Assembly (NCBI GenBank): GCA_008477525.1
Contig: SPDT01000010.1
Location: forward strand, 620,001 to 684,000
DNA: 64,000 bases
Source of the DNA: Hypomyces perniciosus
Lineage: Eukaryota; Ascomycota; Sordariomycetes; Hypocreales; Hypocreaceae
Reading direction: 5' to 3'
Shown here: piece by piece, positions 24,626 to 34,121 of the stretch
Numbering within the stretch: position 1 is the stretch's first letter
Layout of the letters: every line of letters starts with the position of its first letter
Notes under the pieces: model-generated
Seen by the model: only the letters and a program-made list of their open reading frames with translations
Databases searched by the model: none
What the model was told of the DNA's origin: nothing
Made by a program: the position numbers and the translations under genes

Positions 24626-27600
24626 ATGTCCCCGCGGCCTGGAGATGATGCATCATCGCCAGACTCCATACGCCCGAGCGGCCTTGCAAATGTCTTCCGT
24701 GGCCTGACAAGCTCCAAATCGACCAAATCCCCGCCACCGTTGTCCTCTTCTACCGCTGCCCTGCCAAGAACCGACTTCATCAATGCCACGCCAACGAGCT
24801 CTCGCGGCCTCTCGCCCAACCATATGGACGCCTTCGAGCTCTTGAAGAATGGCAACCTCAGCGAACGTATCTCTGCTGCCAACACTCTCAAGTTTGCCAT
24901 TACGGAATATCCCCTCAATCCTGTTCTCGAGATATGGTACGCAGCCAAGGACCTCATCGAGCCGAACAAGCCAAACGCAACGCGGGCGGCGGGGTGGGAA
25001 CTCTTGACGGAATGTGTGAAACATGCTTCTTCTACCGATCTGGAGCGAAAGGAGTATTTTCAGACAGTGGCTGCCCCTGCACATCCGGAAGATTTTCATT
25101 TGCAGCTTGCTGCTCTAGTCGATCTCACCAACCGCGGCCGCATTCTGGCTGGTTTTGACTACGAGCTTCTCCCGCTCTTGACAAACTGGCTGCAGGAAGC
25201 ATACAATGCGGCACGAGTGGCTCGGAAAGCATCGCAATCGACCCGTGGACAGAGAGGTTCATCCAGGAGCAAAGCTGCGGCATCTGGGGAAGACAAGAAC
25301 TTTGCTCAGCTGTTCGCCTTCCTCCTGGATGTCATCAAATTCAGCTTCAACAGTGCTGACCAGGCCTCCGTAACTGGCCTTATTGACAGCCTACTGAGTA
25401 TTTGCATGAGCACCAGCGTCGAGGAAGACCTACGATCATGCATATCTGTTATTGACGCAATTGTGACATTTGGATCCATTCCCAGTGGCAAACTCAAAGA
25501 CTGTGTCCAAATCCTGAGTTCCATCTATTGTCTCGTACCCCATCTTCAGAAGGATTCTTGGCATACTCTGGCCAATCTTTGCAGGTCGCATAATGGCCAG
25601 GCCACCGTTCGTATTCTTCTCGACGTCCTTCGTACCTTGCCTACGGATGCCACAAACGACAAAGACATGAGCCGGGAAGTTAGGGGCGCCCTTGCTGTTC
25701 TGCAGAAACTGCTTTCCAAGACCACTGAGAAAGGTTACCCTGCAGTCCCATACGCACTTTTGGTTGACGGGTTGTCCAATACTCTGAAAGCAACGTCGTC
25801 AGTGAGAGTCTATGGTGCCATTCTTCAACTCATTAACTCCATGTTTGACGATGGGAAGGGACATATGCACCGCCTAGTCCTCGATGAGGACTGGTCAGTA
25901 GCATTGGAAGTGGCGGCTGAGTGCTGTCGAAGGGTGATCGCGGCGGATCCGGACAGGATACGGAGTGGCCGAGGTAAAGATGAATCCCCCGAAGATGTGG
26001 TTGGCCGTGAATTGCAGTCGCTCATAGCCCACCTTGATACCATCATTACACAGAAATCTGCCGAGTTTATCCCCAGGCAGACTGTTATCAAGTTCTTCAC
26101 CGATGTGCACCAACTTCTCTCCGACACCACAGCCTGTACAGTACTTGACTACTTCCAGGAGTTCAGGTGCTGCTCTCCTTCAGATCTCCAATGGGAAGAA
26201 AACTTGACTCTAGTCCTTGACGGATTCTTCAGCAATCGCAATCGCTCGTCCGATACGCGACTACGTGCATTGCAAACTATCATGGATGCCTATGAGATTG
26301 TTGATTTGGTTGGTGATGGGGCCGAGCAAAACTTCATTCCTCGTCTTGCCAAAAGCATTCTCCAGAATGTGATTGAGGAGACAGATATTCTCGTATTGGA
26401 CGCAGTGGTATCATTGATGATCTCAGTCGTTACTTCATGCGACATGGAACTATTTGACTATATTGTTGATGCTTTGAAGGCTGTTGTGGTCAATGATCGA
26501 TTAAAGTCACCCATCACGTCTCCTGTCTCCCCCTCGGTTTCTGCAACCTACATGGAAAGGCCCAGCTCGCCATTGGAACCGTCTCCATCGAACGTGATTA
26601 CAAAGGGCTATGCGAAAATGTTTATGCGACTCATGAATTTCCATAATGAGAAGAGTCTGAAGCTGTTTAATGCTCTCATCAGCATCGCGAAACTTGGTCA
26701 CTGCGAGGTGGATGCTCGGCTCACAGCCATGAAGTTGTTGTTCAGGCTACGCGCTGACTGGGCTAATCGAGTCTTCATCACGAATGCTCTCCAGGCCACA
26801 TCTCTCGCCACCGCCATCTGTCGCACAGACGCCTCTCTTGCTAAAAAGCAAGCTGAAGAGACAGCCCGCTTATCTAGAACCGATCATGGTAGCCAGCCTC
26901 GTTCATCACGCGGCATATCTTTCGGTCAAAACCAAACGTACGAAAGGCACTTGCCAGTTCGATCCTCAAGTGGCGCAGGTTTAAAGATTGCCGGGAACAA
27001 GTATCAGCAGATGTGGAAGTATCCGGACCCGGATGCTTTGCCTGAGGCTATTCCTTCCATGATTAGCCCTATTCTCGTCTCCCATGTCCCTGACGAAGTT
27101 CAAAACGAGGAACAAGGGACTGACGATAAGTCGGACTCTAAGACCCGTGCTCTAAACATGTCGGCATGGTTGGATGCAGTACTGAGCATGCTTCAAGGGA
27201 GCGACTGGGAAGTGTACAGTTTTGCCTTGGTACATCTCCCGTCACAACTAAGCAATCATGCAATTTTCAGAGACGCGATACCGCAAATTCAGGAACTCCG
27301 CAGGGTGATATGCGAGCAGATTCGCCTGAATAGTTTCCAGGAGCCTCCAAACGCCTCCGGCCTTCGTCGTGCTGACGTGGCCATCTGTCTCTACCACAGT
27401 CTAACCATGATTCTTAGCTATCACGAGCACTTTCAGAAAAGCGATGAAGATGAGATCGTGAAAACGTTTGTTCATGGCATCTCTACGTGGGAACGAAGTG
27501 CTAAGTGTTGTATACACGCCTTGTCCATATGCTGCCATGAGCTCCCGCTCTCGACAAGCAAATCGTTGGTCCAGATGCTTAACCAAATGGCCGCCATTAT

Positions 27601-29407
27601 CACACAGCCCTTCGTCGCGGTGCATATCCTGGAATTTCTGGCCTGTCTAAGCAGGGTCCAAAATGTCTACGTCAACTTCAGAGAGGATGAATTTAGGATT
27701 GTCTTCGCCATCTGCTTCCGATATCTAGAGTATGCCAGAGAAAAGAGGCAGTCCAGCCGGAATAGCCATGCGAGTGAGCCATCGACCCCGGCCACTCCAG
27801 GCTCGAATGTCTCGGAACTGTCACAGGCCAATCCATCAGACGATCTCCCTCAGTACGTGCACGCATTAGCCTATCACGTCATATTGTTTTGGTTCTTGGC
27901 GCTCAAGCTGCCTGATCGCGCGAATCACGTTGGGTGGATTGTCAAAAAGTTCTTCACAGATGTGGATAGTTCTGGAAACGGGCCGGAGGAGCAGGCCATA
28001 ACCTCCATCGACTTTATGCAGAGGGTCACGTATGCTGATGTAGATGAGTCGGCTGAGGATCCATACTTCACTGGAGATCGCTTCGGCGAGATTGTGGAAA
28101 AACGGTGGTTGGTTGGCAATAGCATTGTCACCATCAAGCAGGCTATAGTGTCCGGATGGGCTCAAATTGTTAAGAGACAGCCATCTGGGACTTCAGCGTA
28201 CACGGTTCGGGAATCCTACAGACCTCCTCCCCCTCATCAGATAGAAAACTACACCGATGTCGGGAGGGAGGGTCAGTCAACATCGAACACGATCTTACCA
28301 AGCCATTTACTTATTCAGTTAATGTCACCCATTCCCCAAACTCACGATTCTGCGCGACCCATTCCCCTGCCGGACGATGAGGTAACCGAACGAGCTATCA
28401 GAGTCTTTGACCGGTACTCTAGTTTGGACGGGCACAAAGCTGGTGTTGTTTACATCGGTGAAGGCCAGACACACGAGGTAGATATACTTGCAAACGTCTC
28501 CGGTAGCAGTGATTATATCGAGTTTCTTAACAACCTGGGAACTCTAACCAAGCTCAAGGGCGCGACGTTCAACACCCAGGGTTTGGATCGTGAATACGAC
28601 ACCGATGGTCAGTATACCTTTTGTTGGCGGGACAGGGTAACTGAGATGGTCTTCCATGTCACAACACAAATGCCCACGAACCTGGAACGAGACCCGCAAT
28701 GTACACTCAAGAAGAGACATATCGGCAATGATTTCGTCAACATCATCTTCAACGACTCAGGGCTTCCCTTCAAGTTCGATACCTTCCCCAGCCAATTCAA
28801 CTTTGTCAACATTGTCATCACCCCAGCATCCCCCGCCTCATTCCTCGCCGCTAGGGAGGCCGACTCCGAACAAACTCACAAAGAAAAGTTTTACACCGTG
28901 CAGTTGATGAGCAAACCTGGGTTCCCTGAGATTTCTCCCGCTGCGGATCCCAAAATGGTCTCGTTGAAGGCTCTTCCCGGCTTCATCCGTCTTCTCTCTC
29001 TCAACGCTTCCGTGTTCTCACTTGTGTGGTGGAACAGAGAAGGCGGCGAGCACATTAGCTCATGGAGCGGACGACTCAGAGAAATCAAGCGCCTGCGTGA
29101 GAAACACGGTCCCCGACACGGCTCGACCACGGCGGCCTCGTCACCAACGTCACTCAGCACGGGTACAATGCAGGCACAGCAACACCAACATCATTACCAG
29201 GATTTATCTCGGCCAAGCAGCAGTGTCAGAGACAGCTTCACCAGCTTACGCCGCGCAAGCGTAGCAACGTTCTTTACCAGCACAAGTGAGCAAACATCTC
29301 ACCGATCATCAGTCATATCCACAGCCGCAACGAACGATACGGAGATGGGTCCAGCGAATGGCGTGGACACATTAGTCGACTCTGTCGATTTCTCAAAATG
29401 GGGATGA
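24626..29407 (+). CDS. TSC2: Tuberin/Tsc2, Rheb GTPase-activating protein
   Basis: This is the large subunit of the tuberous sclerosis complex, which turns off the GTPase Rheb and so restrains TORC1 when nutrients are scarce. It is a single exon of 1593 residues. The N-terminal two thirds are helical repeats, as in the DUF3384 and tuberin domains, for example ISAANTLKFAITEYPLNPV and FHNEKSLKLFNALISIAKLG. The C-terminal Rap-GAP domain begins near EGQTHEVDILANVSGSSDY and contains FCWRDRVTEMVFHVTTQMPT and HIGNDFVNIIFNDSG. Asn1368 in that last motif is the expected catalytic 'asparagine thumb'. QFNFVNIVITPA completes the domain. The tail is Ser/Thr-rich with PSSSVRDSFTSLRRAS. The start MSPRPGDDASSPD is the first ATG of the open frame. 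Confidence 0.96.
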   Translation: MSPRPGDDASSPDSIRPSGLANVFRGLTSSKSTKSPPPLSSSTAALPRTDFINATPTSSRGLSPNHMDAFELLKNGNLSERISAANTLKFAITEYPLNPVLEIWYAAKDLIEPNKPNATRAAGWELLTECVKHASSTDLERKEYFQTVAAPAHPEDFHLQLAALVDLTNRGRILAGFDYELLPLLTNWLQEAYNAARVARKASQSTRGQRGSSRSKAAASGEDKNFAQLFAFLLDVIKFSFNSADQASVTGLIDSLLSICMSTSVEEDLRSCISVIDAIVTFGSIPSGKLKDCVQILSSIYCLVPHLQKDSWHTLANLCRSHNGQATVRILLDVLRTLPTDATNDKDMSREVRGALAVLQKLLSKTTEKGYPAVPYALLVDGLSNTLKATSSVRVYGAILQLINSMFDDGKGHMHRLVLDEDWSVALEVAAECCRRVIAADPDRIRSGRGKDESPEDVVGRELQSLIAHLDTIITQKSAEFIPRQTVIKFFTDVHQLLSDTTACTVLDYFQEFRCCSPSDLQWEENLTLVLDGFFSNRNRSSDTRLRALQTIMDAYEIVDLVGDGAEQNFIPRLAKSILQNVIEETDILVLDAVVSLMISVVTSCDMELFDYIVDALKAVVVNDRLKSPITSPVSPSVSATYMERPSSPLEPSPSNVITKGYAKMFMRLMNFHNEKSLKLFNALISIAKLGHCEVDARLTAMKLLFRLRADWANRVFITNALQATSLATAICRTDASLAKKQAEETARLSRTDHGSQPRSSRGISFGQNQTYERHLPVRSSSGAGLKIAGNKYQQMWKYPDPDALPEAIPSMISPILVSHVPDEVQNEEQGTDDKSDSKTRALNMSAWLDAVLSMLQGSDWEVYSFALVHLPSQLSNHAIFRDAIPQIQELRRVICEQIRLNSFQEPPNASGLRRADVAICLYHSLTMILSYHEHFQKSDEDEIVKTFVHGISTWERSAKCCIHALSICCHELPLSTSKSLVQMLNQMAAIITQPFVAVHILEFLACLSRVQNVYVNFREDEFRIVFAICFRYLEYAREKRQSSRNSHASEPSTPATPGSNVSELSQANPSDDLPQYVHALAYHVILFWFLALKLPDRANHVGWIVKKFFTDVDSSGNGPEEQAITSIDFMQRVTYADVDESAEDPYFTGDRFGEIVEKRWLVGNSIVTIKQAIVSGWAQIVKRQPSGTSAYTVRESYRPPPPHQIENYTDVGREGQSTSNTILPSHLLIQLMSPIPQTHDSARPIPLPDDEVTERAIRVFDRYSSLDGHKAGVVYIGEGQTHEVDILANVSGSSDYIEFLNNLGTLTKLKGATFNTQGLDREYDTDGQYTFCWRDRVTEMVFHVTTQMPTNLERDPQCTLKKRHIGNDFVNIIFNDSGLPFKFDTFPSQFNFVNIVITPASPASFLAAREADSEQTHKEKFYTVQLMSKPGFPEISPAADPKMVSLKALPGFIRLLSLNASVFSLVWWNREGGEHISSWSGRLREIKRLREKHGPRHGSTTAASSPTSLSTGTMQAQQHQHHYQDLSRPSSSVRDSFTSLRRASVATFFTSTSEQTSHRSSVISTAATNDTEMGPANGVDTLVDSVDFSKWG

Positions 29408-30118
29408 AAAATCCTCTTTGAACCAAAACAAAAACATGACCAAAAAACAAATTCCGGGGAGGGAAAGAAAAAAAATTGTAACAACGGCGCAAGCTGTTAT
29501 GTATGTACGTTGTATGATGATGATCACAAGGGATTCTGAGTTTCGGGGTTTTGTGTGTATGTGGGTGGTTCTTGGGAAGCAGGGAGAAGGGCGTCACATA
29601 AGGAGGGGGGAAATCTTCTGGAACCAAAAGTTTTTGCTGCGATTTGTTCTTTTTGTTCTTGTCGTTTTCTTCACTTCTGCAGTTTCCATTTTTACCTTGA
29701 AGCTGTCTATATATCTATAACATGACTGTATGTTTCTTGCATATCTCTATCACATTATGCTTGGGGAAAGCTCACTGCATTCGACCATCCACGTGTTAGT
29801 TTCTCGTCGTCTTGTTAAAGTTGGTGGGTGTATTCCGATGAATATCTTCCAGCAAATAGTAGAGACATCTATACTCTGTAGTCTCGATCGGATTACGCTA
29901 GATCACTCCGCTGAACTGTGAAATATTGAGTTGCTTCCTCCATTCTGTCCATTCAGCTATTTAAGCTAGGTACTATGCTATGACCACAGCATAGACACAA
30001 GCAATCCGTGCTCTAAGCCACCGTCGGACGTACGTGACACCAGATCTCTCTATATTCGGCCCATTTCCGAAACCCTAAGATGTATATATCAGCATTGAAG
30101 ATCTGCAGTTGCGGTGGG
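29408..30118. other. Tail-to-tail spacer between TSC2 and the GNAT gene
   Basis: The 3' flanks of two convergent genes. A-rich and T-rich stretches near 29450-29720 fit 3' UTR. No gene is seen. Confidence 0.45.
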
Positions 30119-31806
30119 CTAGGCCCTCCTAGGCATCAGCTCACCAAGAAACTCAAGGCCATTCTCACTACACCTCACCCCATCGAGGAACATGCCCTTC
30201 ATGCCTCTCCTAATCAGTTCCCTGCGGCACACATGTAGTAGCCTGATCATAATATTACCACGCCCATTGACCACGTCTGGATTTTCGTCTAAAGTTGATG
30301 TCAGAAACTGTAGCCAAGCATTGGATCTTGTCGGTTATTCTTCCCGTCTTCTCCACATCATCCGCACAACGTACCGTCTATGTAGATACATGTAACTCCG
30401 CCGATATCAGGGCCAAGGGTTTTCGGCCAGGGGATGTTATCTGCCGTTTGTCCACCCTCACTGGGCACATACATGATTGCCGCCGCCACAACGATGTTGC
30501 CCTCAAAGCCGACGATGATGTCGCCCATGCCGCCACGCCCTAAGGTCTGCACATATTGGTCATACCAGTTGAAACACTGGTTCTTAGCAGATGCTTTTTT
30601 CTTTAATAAGTCCAATACTTTAGGTACGTCTGTCTTGTCACATAGTTTGAACTCAAGTCCAGCGGATGCCAGCGTCATGCACGGCAAGTCAGAGAACTGA
30701 AGCACCCAGTCTGAGATTAGGCGGCCCTGGCCCTGGGTCAGTCCATCGATGGGCCAACCTCGCTTTTTGAGCCACCTTATAACAGGGGGCATATCGATGG
30801 GAAGGCCACAGAACAATCGCGGAAAGGTGGTCCCTATCTGCAGCCGCCGGATGCGTTGGATATTCTGAAGCTCGCCGACTGCTTTGTCATGAAGTCTCAG
30901 GCCGATCCCTTTACCCCGATACTGCGGCCGTACGATGATGGTCGCTATGGAGCCTATGAGATCATTGGTACACTCCGAGGAGGTGGTATATGTAACGCAA
31001 AAGCCAACTAAAGTTCCCCACGTTGGCTCCCGTACGACATAGTGCTTGGCACATCCTTTCCGATCGAGAACTGCTCCTAAGGTAGACATGCGGAGATGGA
31101 ATTTTTCAGGGACGCACATCTGCCAAAGTATATGCGTTTCCACAAGATCCCGTTCAATCTCCCAGTCCTGTACCTCCCAGGCAGTATTCGACGGTGGCAC
31201 CCGCAAGGCTGGATCCCCATTAAGGAGCAAGTTTGCTGTGACTCTCAGGTCGGCGTTCGAATACCCAGTTGCCCGGATCACGGTTGGGAGGTGGCCTATC
31301 GGGAGGATCCGGTGAGGGGCATCACAACAAGCTATGGTGATGAATGGCCGAGAGTCGCATTTCCTTGCCACCAGTGTTGCCAAGTGCAATTGTAATGATG
31401 GCCCTTCTAAGTCCGGGAATCCAGTAATGACAAAGATGATGGCCCTTGCCCGTTTGATAAATGCCAGATGAACATCGGTGATTCCTTGGGTTTTAGTGTA
31501 TGGCACATGGCAAATCGGGATATTTCGGCCGGCGAGTGACTGACCGAGGATCTCGAAAGGGTCTCTGTTGTCGTTTGGATTATGATCATCTGGGAGGACC
31601 ACGACTGGAGTAAGGAGAAGTATGGGGTTGTTGTCCCCTAGGCGGATTTTATCGAGGGGGACGCAGTCCTGGTAGTCCCACAAAAGGGCAGCAAGAGCAG
31701 CAAGAGCAGCAATGGGTTTCTTGCCGTTGCTAGAACCCTGAAAGTCGGAGTGTTGATCTGGAACCGAACGTGTATCAAGCGACATATTCATGTCTATGAC
31801 ATACAT
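30119..31806 (-). CDS. GNAT acetyltransferase resembling the C-terminal half of fungal NagZ-GNAT fusions
   Basis: Exons 30375-31806 and 30119-30288 give 533 residues. The 86-base intron (30289-30374) is easy to miss: without it the protein stops early, while splicing adds IDDENPDVVNGRGNIMIRLL and then RRGMKGMFLDGV, a natural GNAT end. Residues 60-200 (PILLLTPVVVLPDD, GITDVHLAFIKRARAIIFVI) resemble the sandwich domain that follows the catalytic barrel in glycoside hydrolase family 3. Residues 220-355 are a GNAT domain with the acetyl-CoA loop RPQYRGKGIGLRLHDKAV (R/QxxGxG) and FPRLFCGLPID. A second GNAT-like unit starts near 385. In fungal relatives, by my recollection, these parts follow a GH3 beta-N-acetylglucosaminidase domain. 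No GH3 barrel is visible upstream, so this is either a split family member or a truncated gene. Substrate unknown. Confidence 0.72.
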
Positions 31807-32587
31807 ATTTGGCCGCGGGGGTATTTGAGGTGATGTGCGGGGCTCCTATATGTCTTTCAGCAGCTATTTCTGTATACCACGAGGCGTGGTCGCCACTGTT
31901 CTTCGTCTTGGGACCTGTCTGACTTAGATTGTTGAGGATCCCAAGTCCATGACCTGGGATGGCAATCTTTCAAGTTGCAGAAGCCTTAGTGGACTTTGTT
32001 AAACAAATGCCACGGCTTAGAACGCACAAGTATCAAAGCTGAATGGTTGGTCCAGCCCACAGGTGACCAGATGAATGGTCGGCATAGATGGTATTATACT
32101 GCTCCATAACAAGGGGTGACCCATGGAGTCTGTTTTGCCAAGTTGCTGCTTATCCTATAGCGTTCGTTGGGTAAACAAACCCACTCTATATCTTGTATCA
32201 GGCTGCCGGAAAGGACAAGGGGTATGCAGAATTTGATGCGCTGCACGAGAGCTTCACACATCACACAGGCATTGGGGTTAGGGAAATGCACGGATCGACT
32301 CGAGTGTAGGGGTTAGGGTTGGGGGCGATGAGGATTATATGTATGTGTGTGATGGTTGATCTCCCCGTCAGCTCCCAAACTGACCGGCCGGTTGTTGAAG
32401 ACTGAAGGGGACCAGGATTGTGTGCGATTGCCATTGCGGAAGAGGGGCCTACAAGCCCTGGTGATTCGTGGCAGGCTGATGAAGGTTGCACAAGACGCCA
32501 AACAACAGGTTTGATAGAGGTGTAGCTACGACATGACCAATCAACACCGGCCAACAGGGCCCCCCCGGAGTGAGAGCATCAAGGTGT

Positions 32588-32649
32588 GAGGCAGCTCTCA
32601 GAGGCAGCTCTCAGAGGCAGCAAGTCAGGCATGGTCCGGCATGGTCCGG
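32588..32649. repeat. Short tandem duplications (GAGGCAGCTCTCA and GGCATGGTCC units)
   Basis: Two and a half copies of a 13-base unit are followed by two copies of a 10-base unit. Both are directly adjacent, which suggests replication slippage in non-coding DNA. Confidence 0.8.
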
Positions 32650-33252
32650 GGTTTTGGCCGTAGCGGAGGCCTGCGGAGTCAAAGGCGTTGCAAAATTGCT
32701 GCAATGGGCGATGCAACCCCAGTCTTCTTTTCCATGTGGCTTATCCCAAGCGGCTTGTGGTGGGAAGACGCCGACCACATCTTGACCGGTCGAATGTTGA
32801 CCTATGAACACGAGCAATAAATACCGCGTTCGAGGCTCTCATCTCATGCTAACGCAAATTGAATCCACACAGATGGTCATCTGTTGTACTGCCGTCTCTG
32901 GGCATCACTTGGTACTGGTAGCGCAACTGTGGCGATTCTTACGATCGCTCGTCAAGTCGACTAAGGCACACAACATACATTGTCAGCCATGCTTCGTATT
33001 CGAGTGCATATTATCTTAGATCTATGTGATAGAATGACAGAAGAGAGCGGTTGGGTATGGGGAGAGGCAGGCAGACAGGCATATTCGTCATATGTCATAC
33101 GGGTATGCAGGTATGTATAAGACGTGGGTAGAACATACAAGTACGGAGTACTTCGTCCCTGAGTCGCATTGGGGTCCGCAGACTCGAGGCTGTGGGAGAA
33201 AAACGCCAGGAAACGGGAGGGCTCTGTGGCGTTTCGTTAGGCGAACAGCGGA

Positions 33253-33292
33253 GGCCGTTCCGCATCAGGTGGGGCCATTCCGCATCAGGTGT
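33253..33292. repeat. Two-copy 20-base tandem repeat
   Basis: GGCCGTTCCGCATCAGGTG is followed after one base by a copy with one difference (GGCCATTCC...). It is intergenic. Confidence 0.8.
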
Positions 33293-34121
33293 CAGCAGCG
33301 TAGGGATCAGGAGAAGACGTGATGGAGAGCGAATACTACTAGTTGGTGATGATGTTTTTGGTACGGAGTAGTTGAGGTCACACAGGTAAATGAACGCCTG
33401 CCAGGAGCTTGTACAACCCTGGTTAGCAGGTCGCATCTGTTCGTGCTAAAAATGATAGACAGGTACAGATGTACCTAGTACTCCGTAGATACACCGTAAT
33501 AGTCTACACTGGTCGAGTCTCACAGTGTCAATAATGCGTCCTCGCACCATATTGACTGCAACCTCGAGGCAGAACTCGCTGGCTCAATAAAGGAGTTTGG
33601 CCAGAATTTAAAGATGAGTACAGGATAAAAAAAATGGAAGCTAAACGAAACGGTACGGCCCGCATATATCGTGATTCGGTTTTAGCATTTCAGCATGGCA
33701 TAGGGTCTGTCCGCTCTACATCTACACTTGAGGAACAACCAAGACGCACTGTAACTACTACGCAGAACAGGCCATCTGCCCATCTACCCATCTACCCAAG
33801 ATCTCAACTTCAACTCTACACAGACAAGGTGGGCTGACACTCTCCGTTTGCTTGCCAGTGCAACACCGCAAGGCCAATCAATAAAGTGGCTTCGCCCCCA
33901 TCTCCAGTGGGCAGCACCCTTGACGAATCGGAGAGTCTGGCTCCGGGACAGAGGCGCTTGAGCTTCCGTGCCGTATCGTCCAACGCGCTCCACCAATCGG
34001 CGTGGTGTCACGCGCCATCTCAACGAGTCCGCGAGTGTTACACAACTTACACGGTAGGATGAAAAGGACAGGTTGACCGACCAACGTTTCCGTGGCAAAT
34101 TCGCATCCTTCGGTCGTAAAA

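Larger units (their letters stand above)
31807..34121. other. Gap between the GNAT gene and MIS6
   Basis: About 2.3 kb with no supportable gene. Two isolated TTAGGG telomere-like hexamers occur at 32278-32283 and 32313-32318. Two short tandem duplications lie at 32588-32649 and 33253-33292. Exact TACGGAGTA-type motifs occur at 33142-33150, 33362-33370 and 33479-33487. The MIS6 promoter at the right end has ACGCG cores at 33983 and 34010 around a CCAAT box at 33993. Confidence 0.5.
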
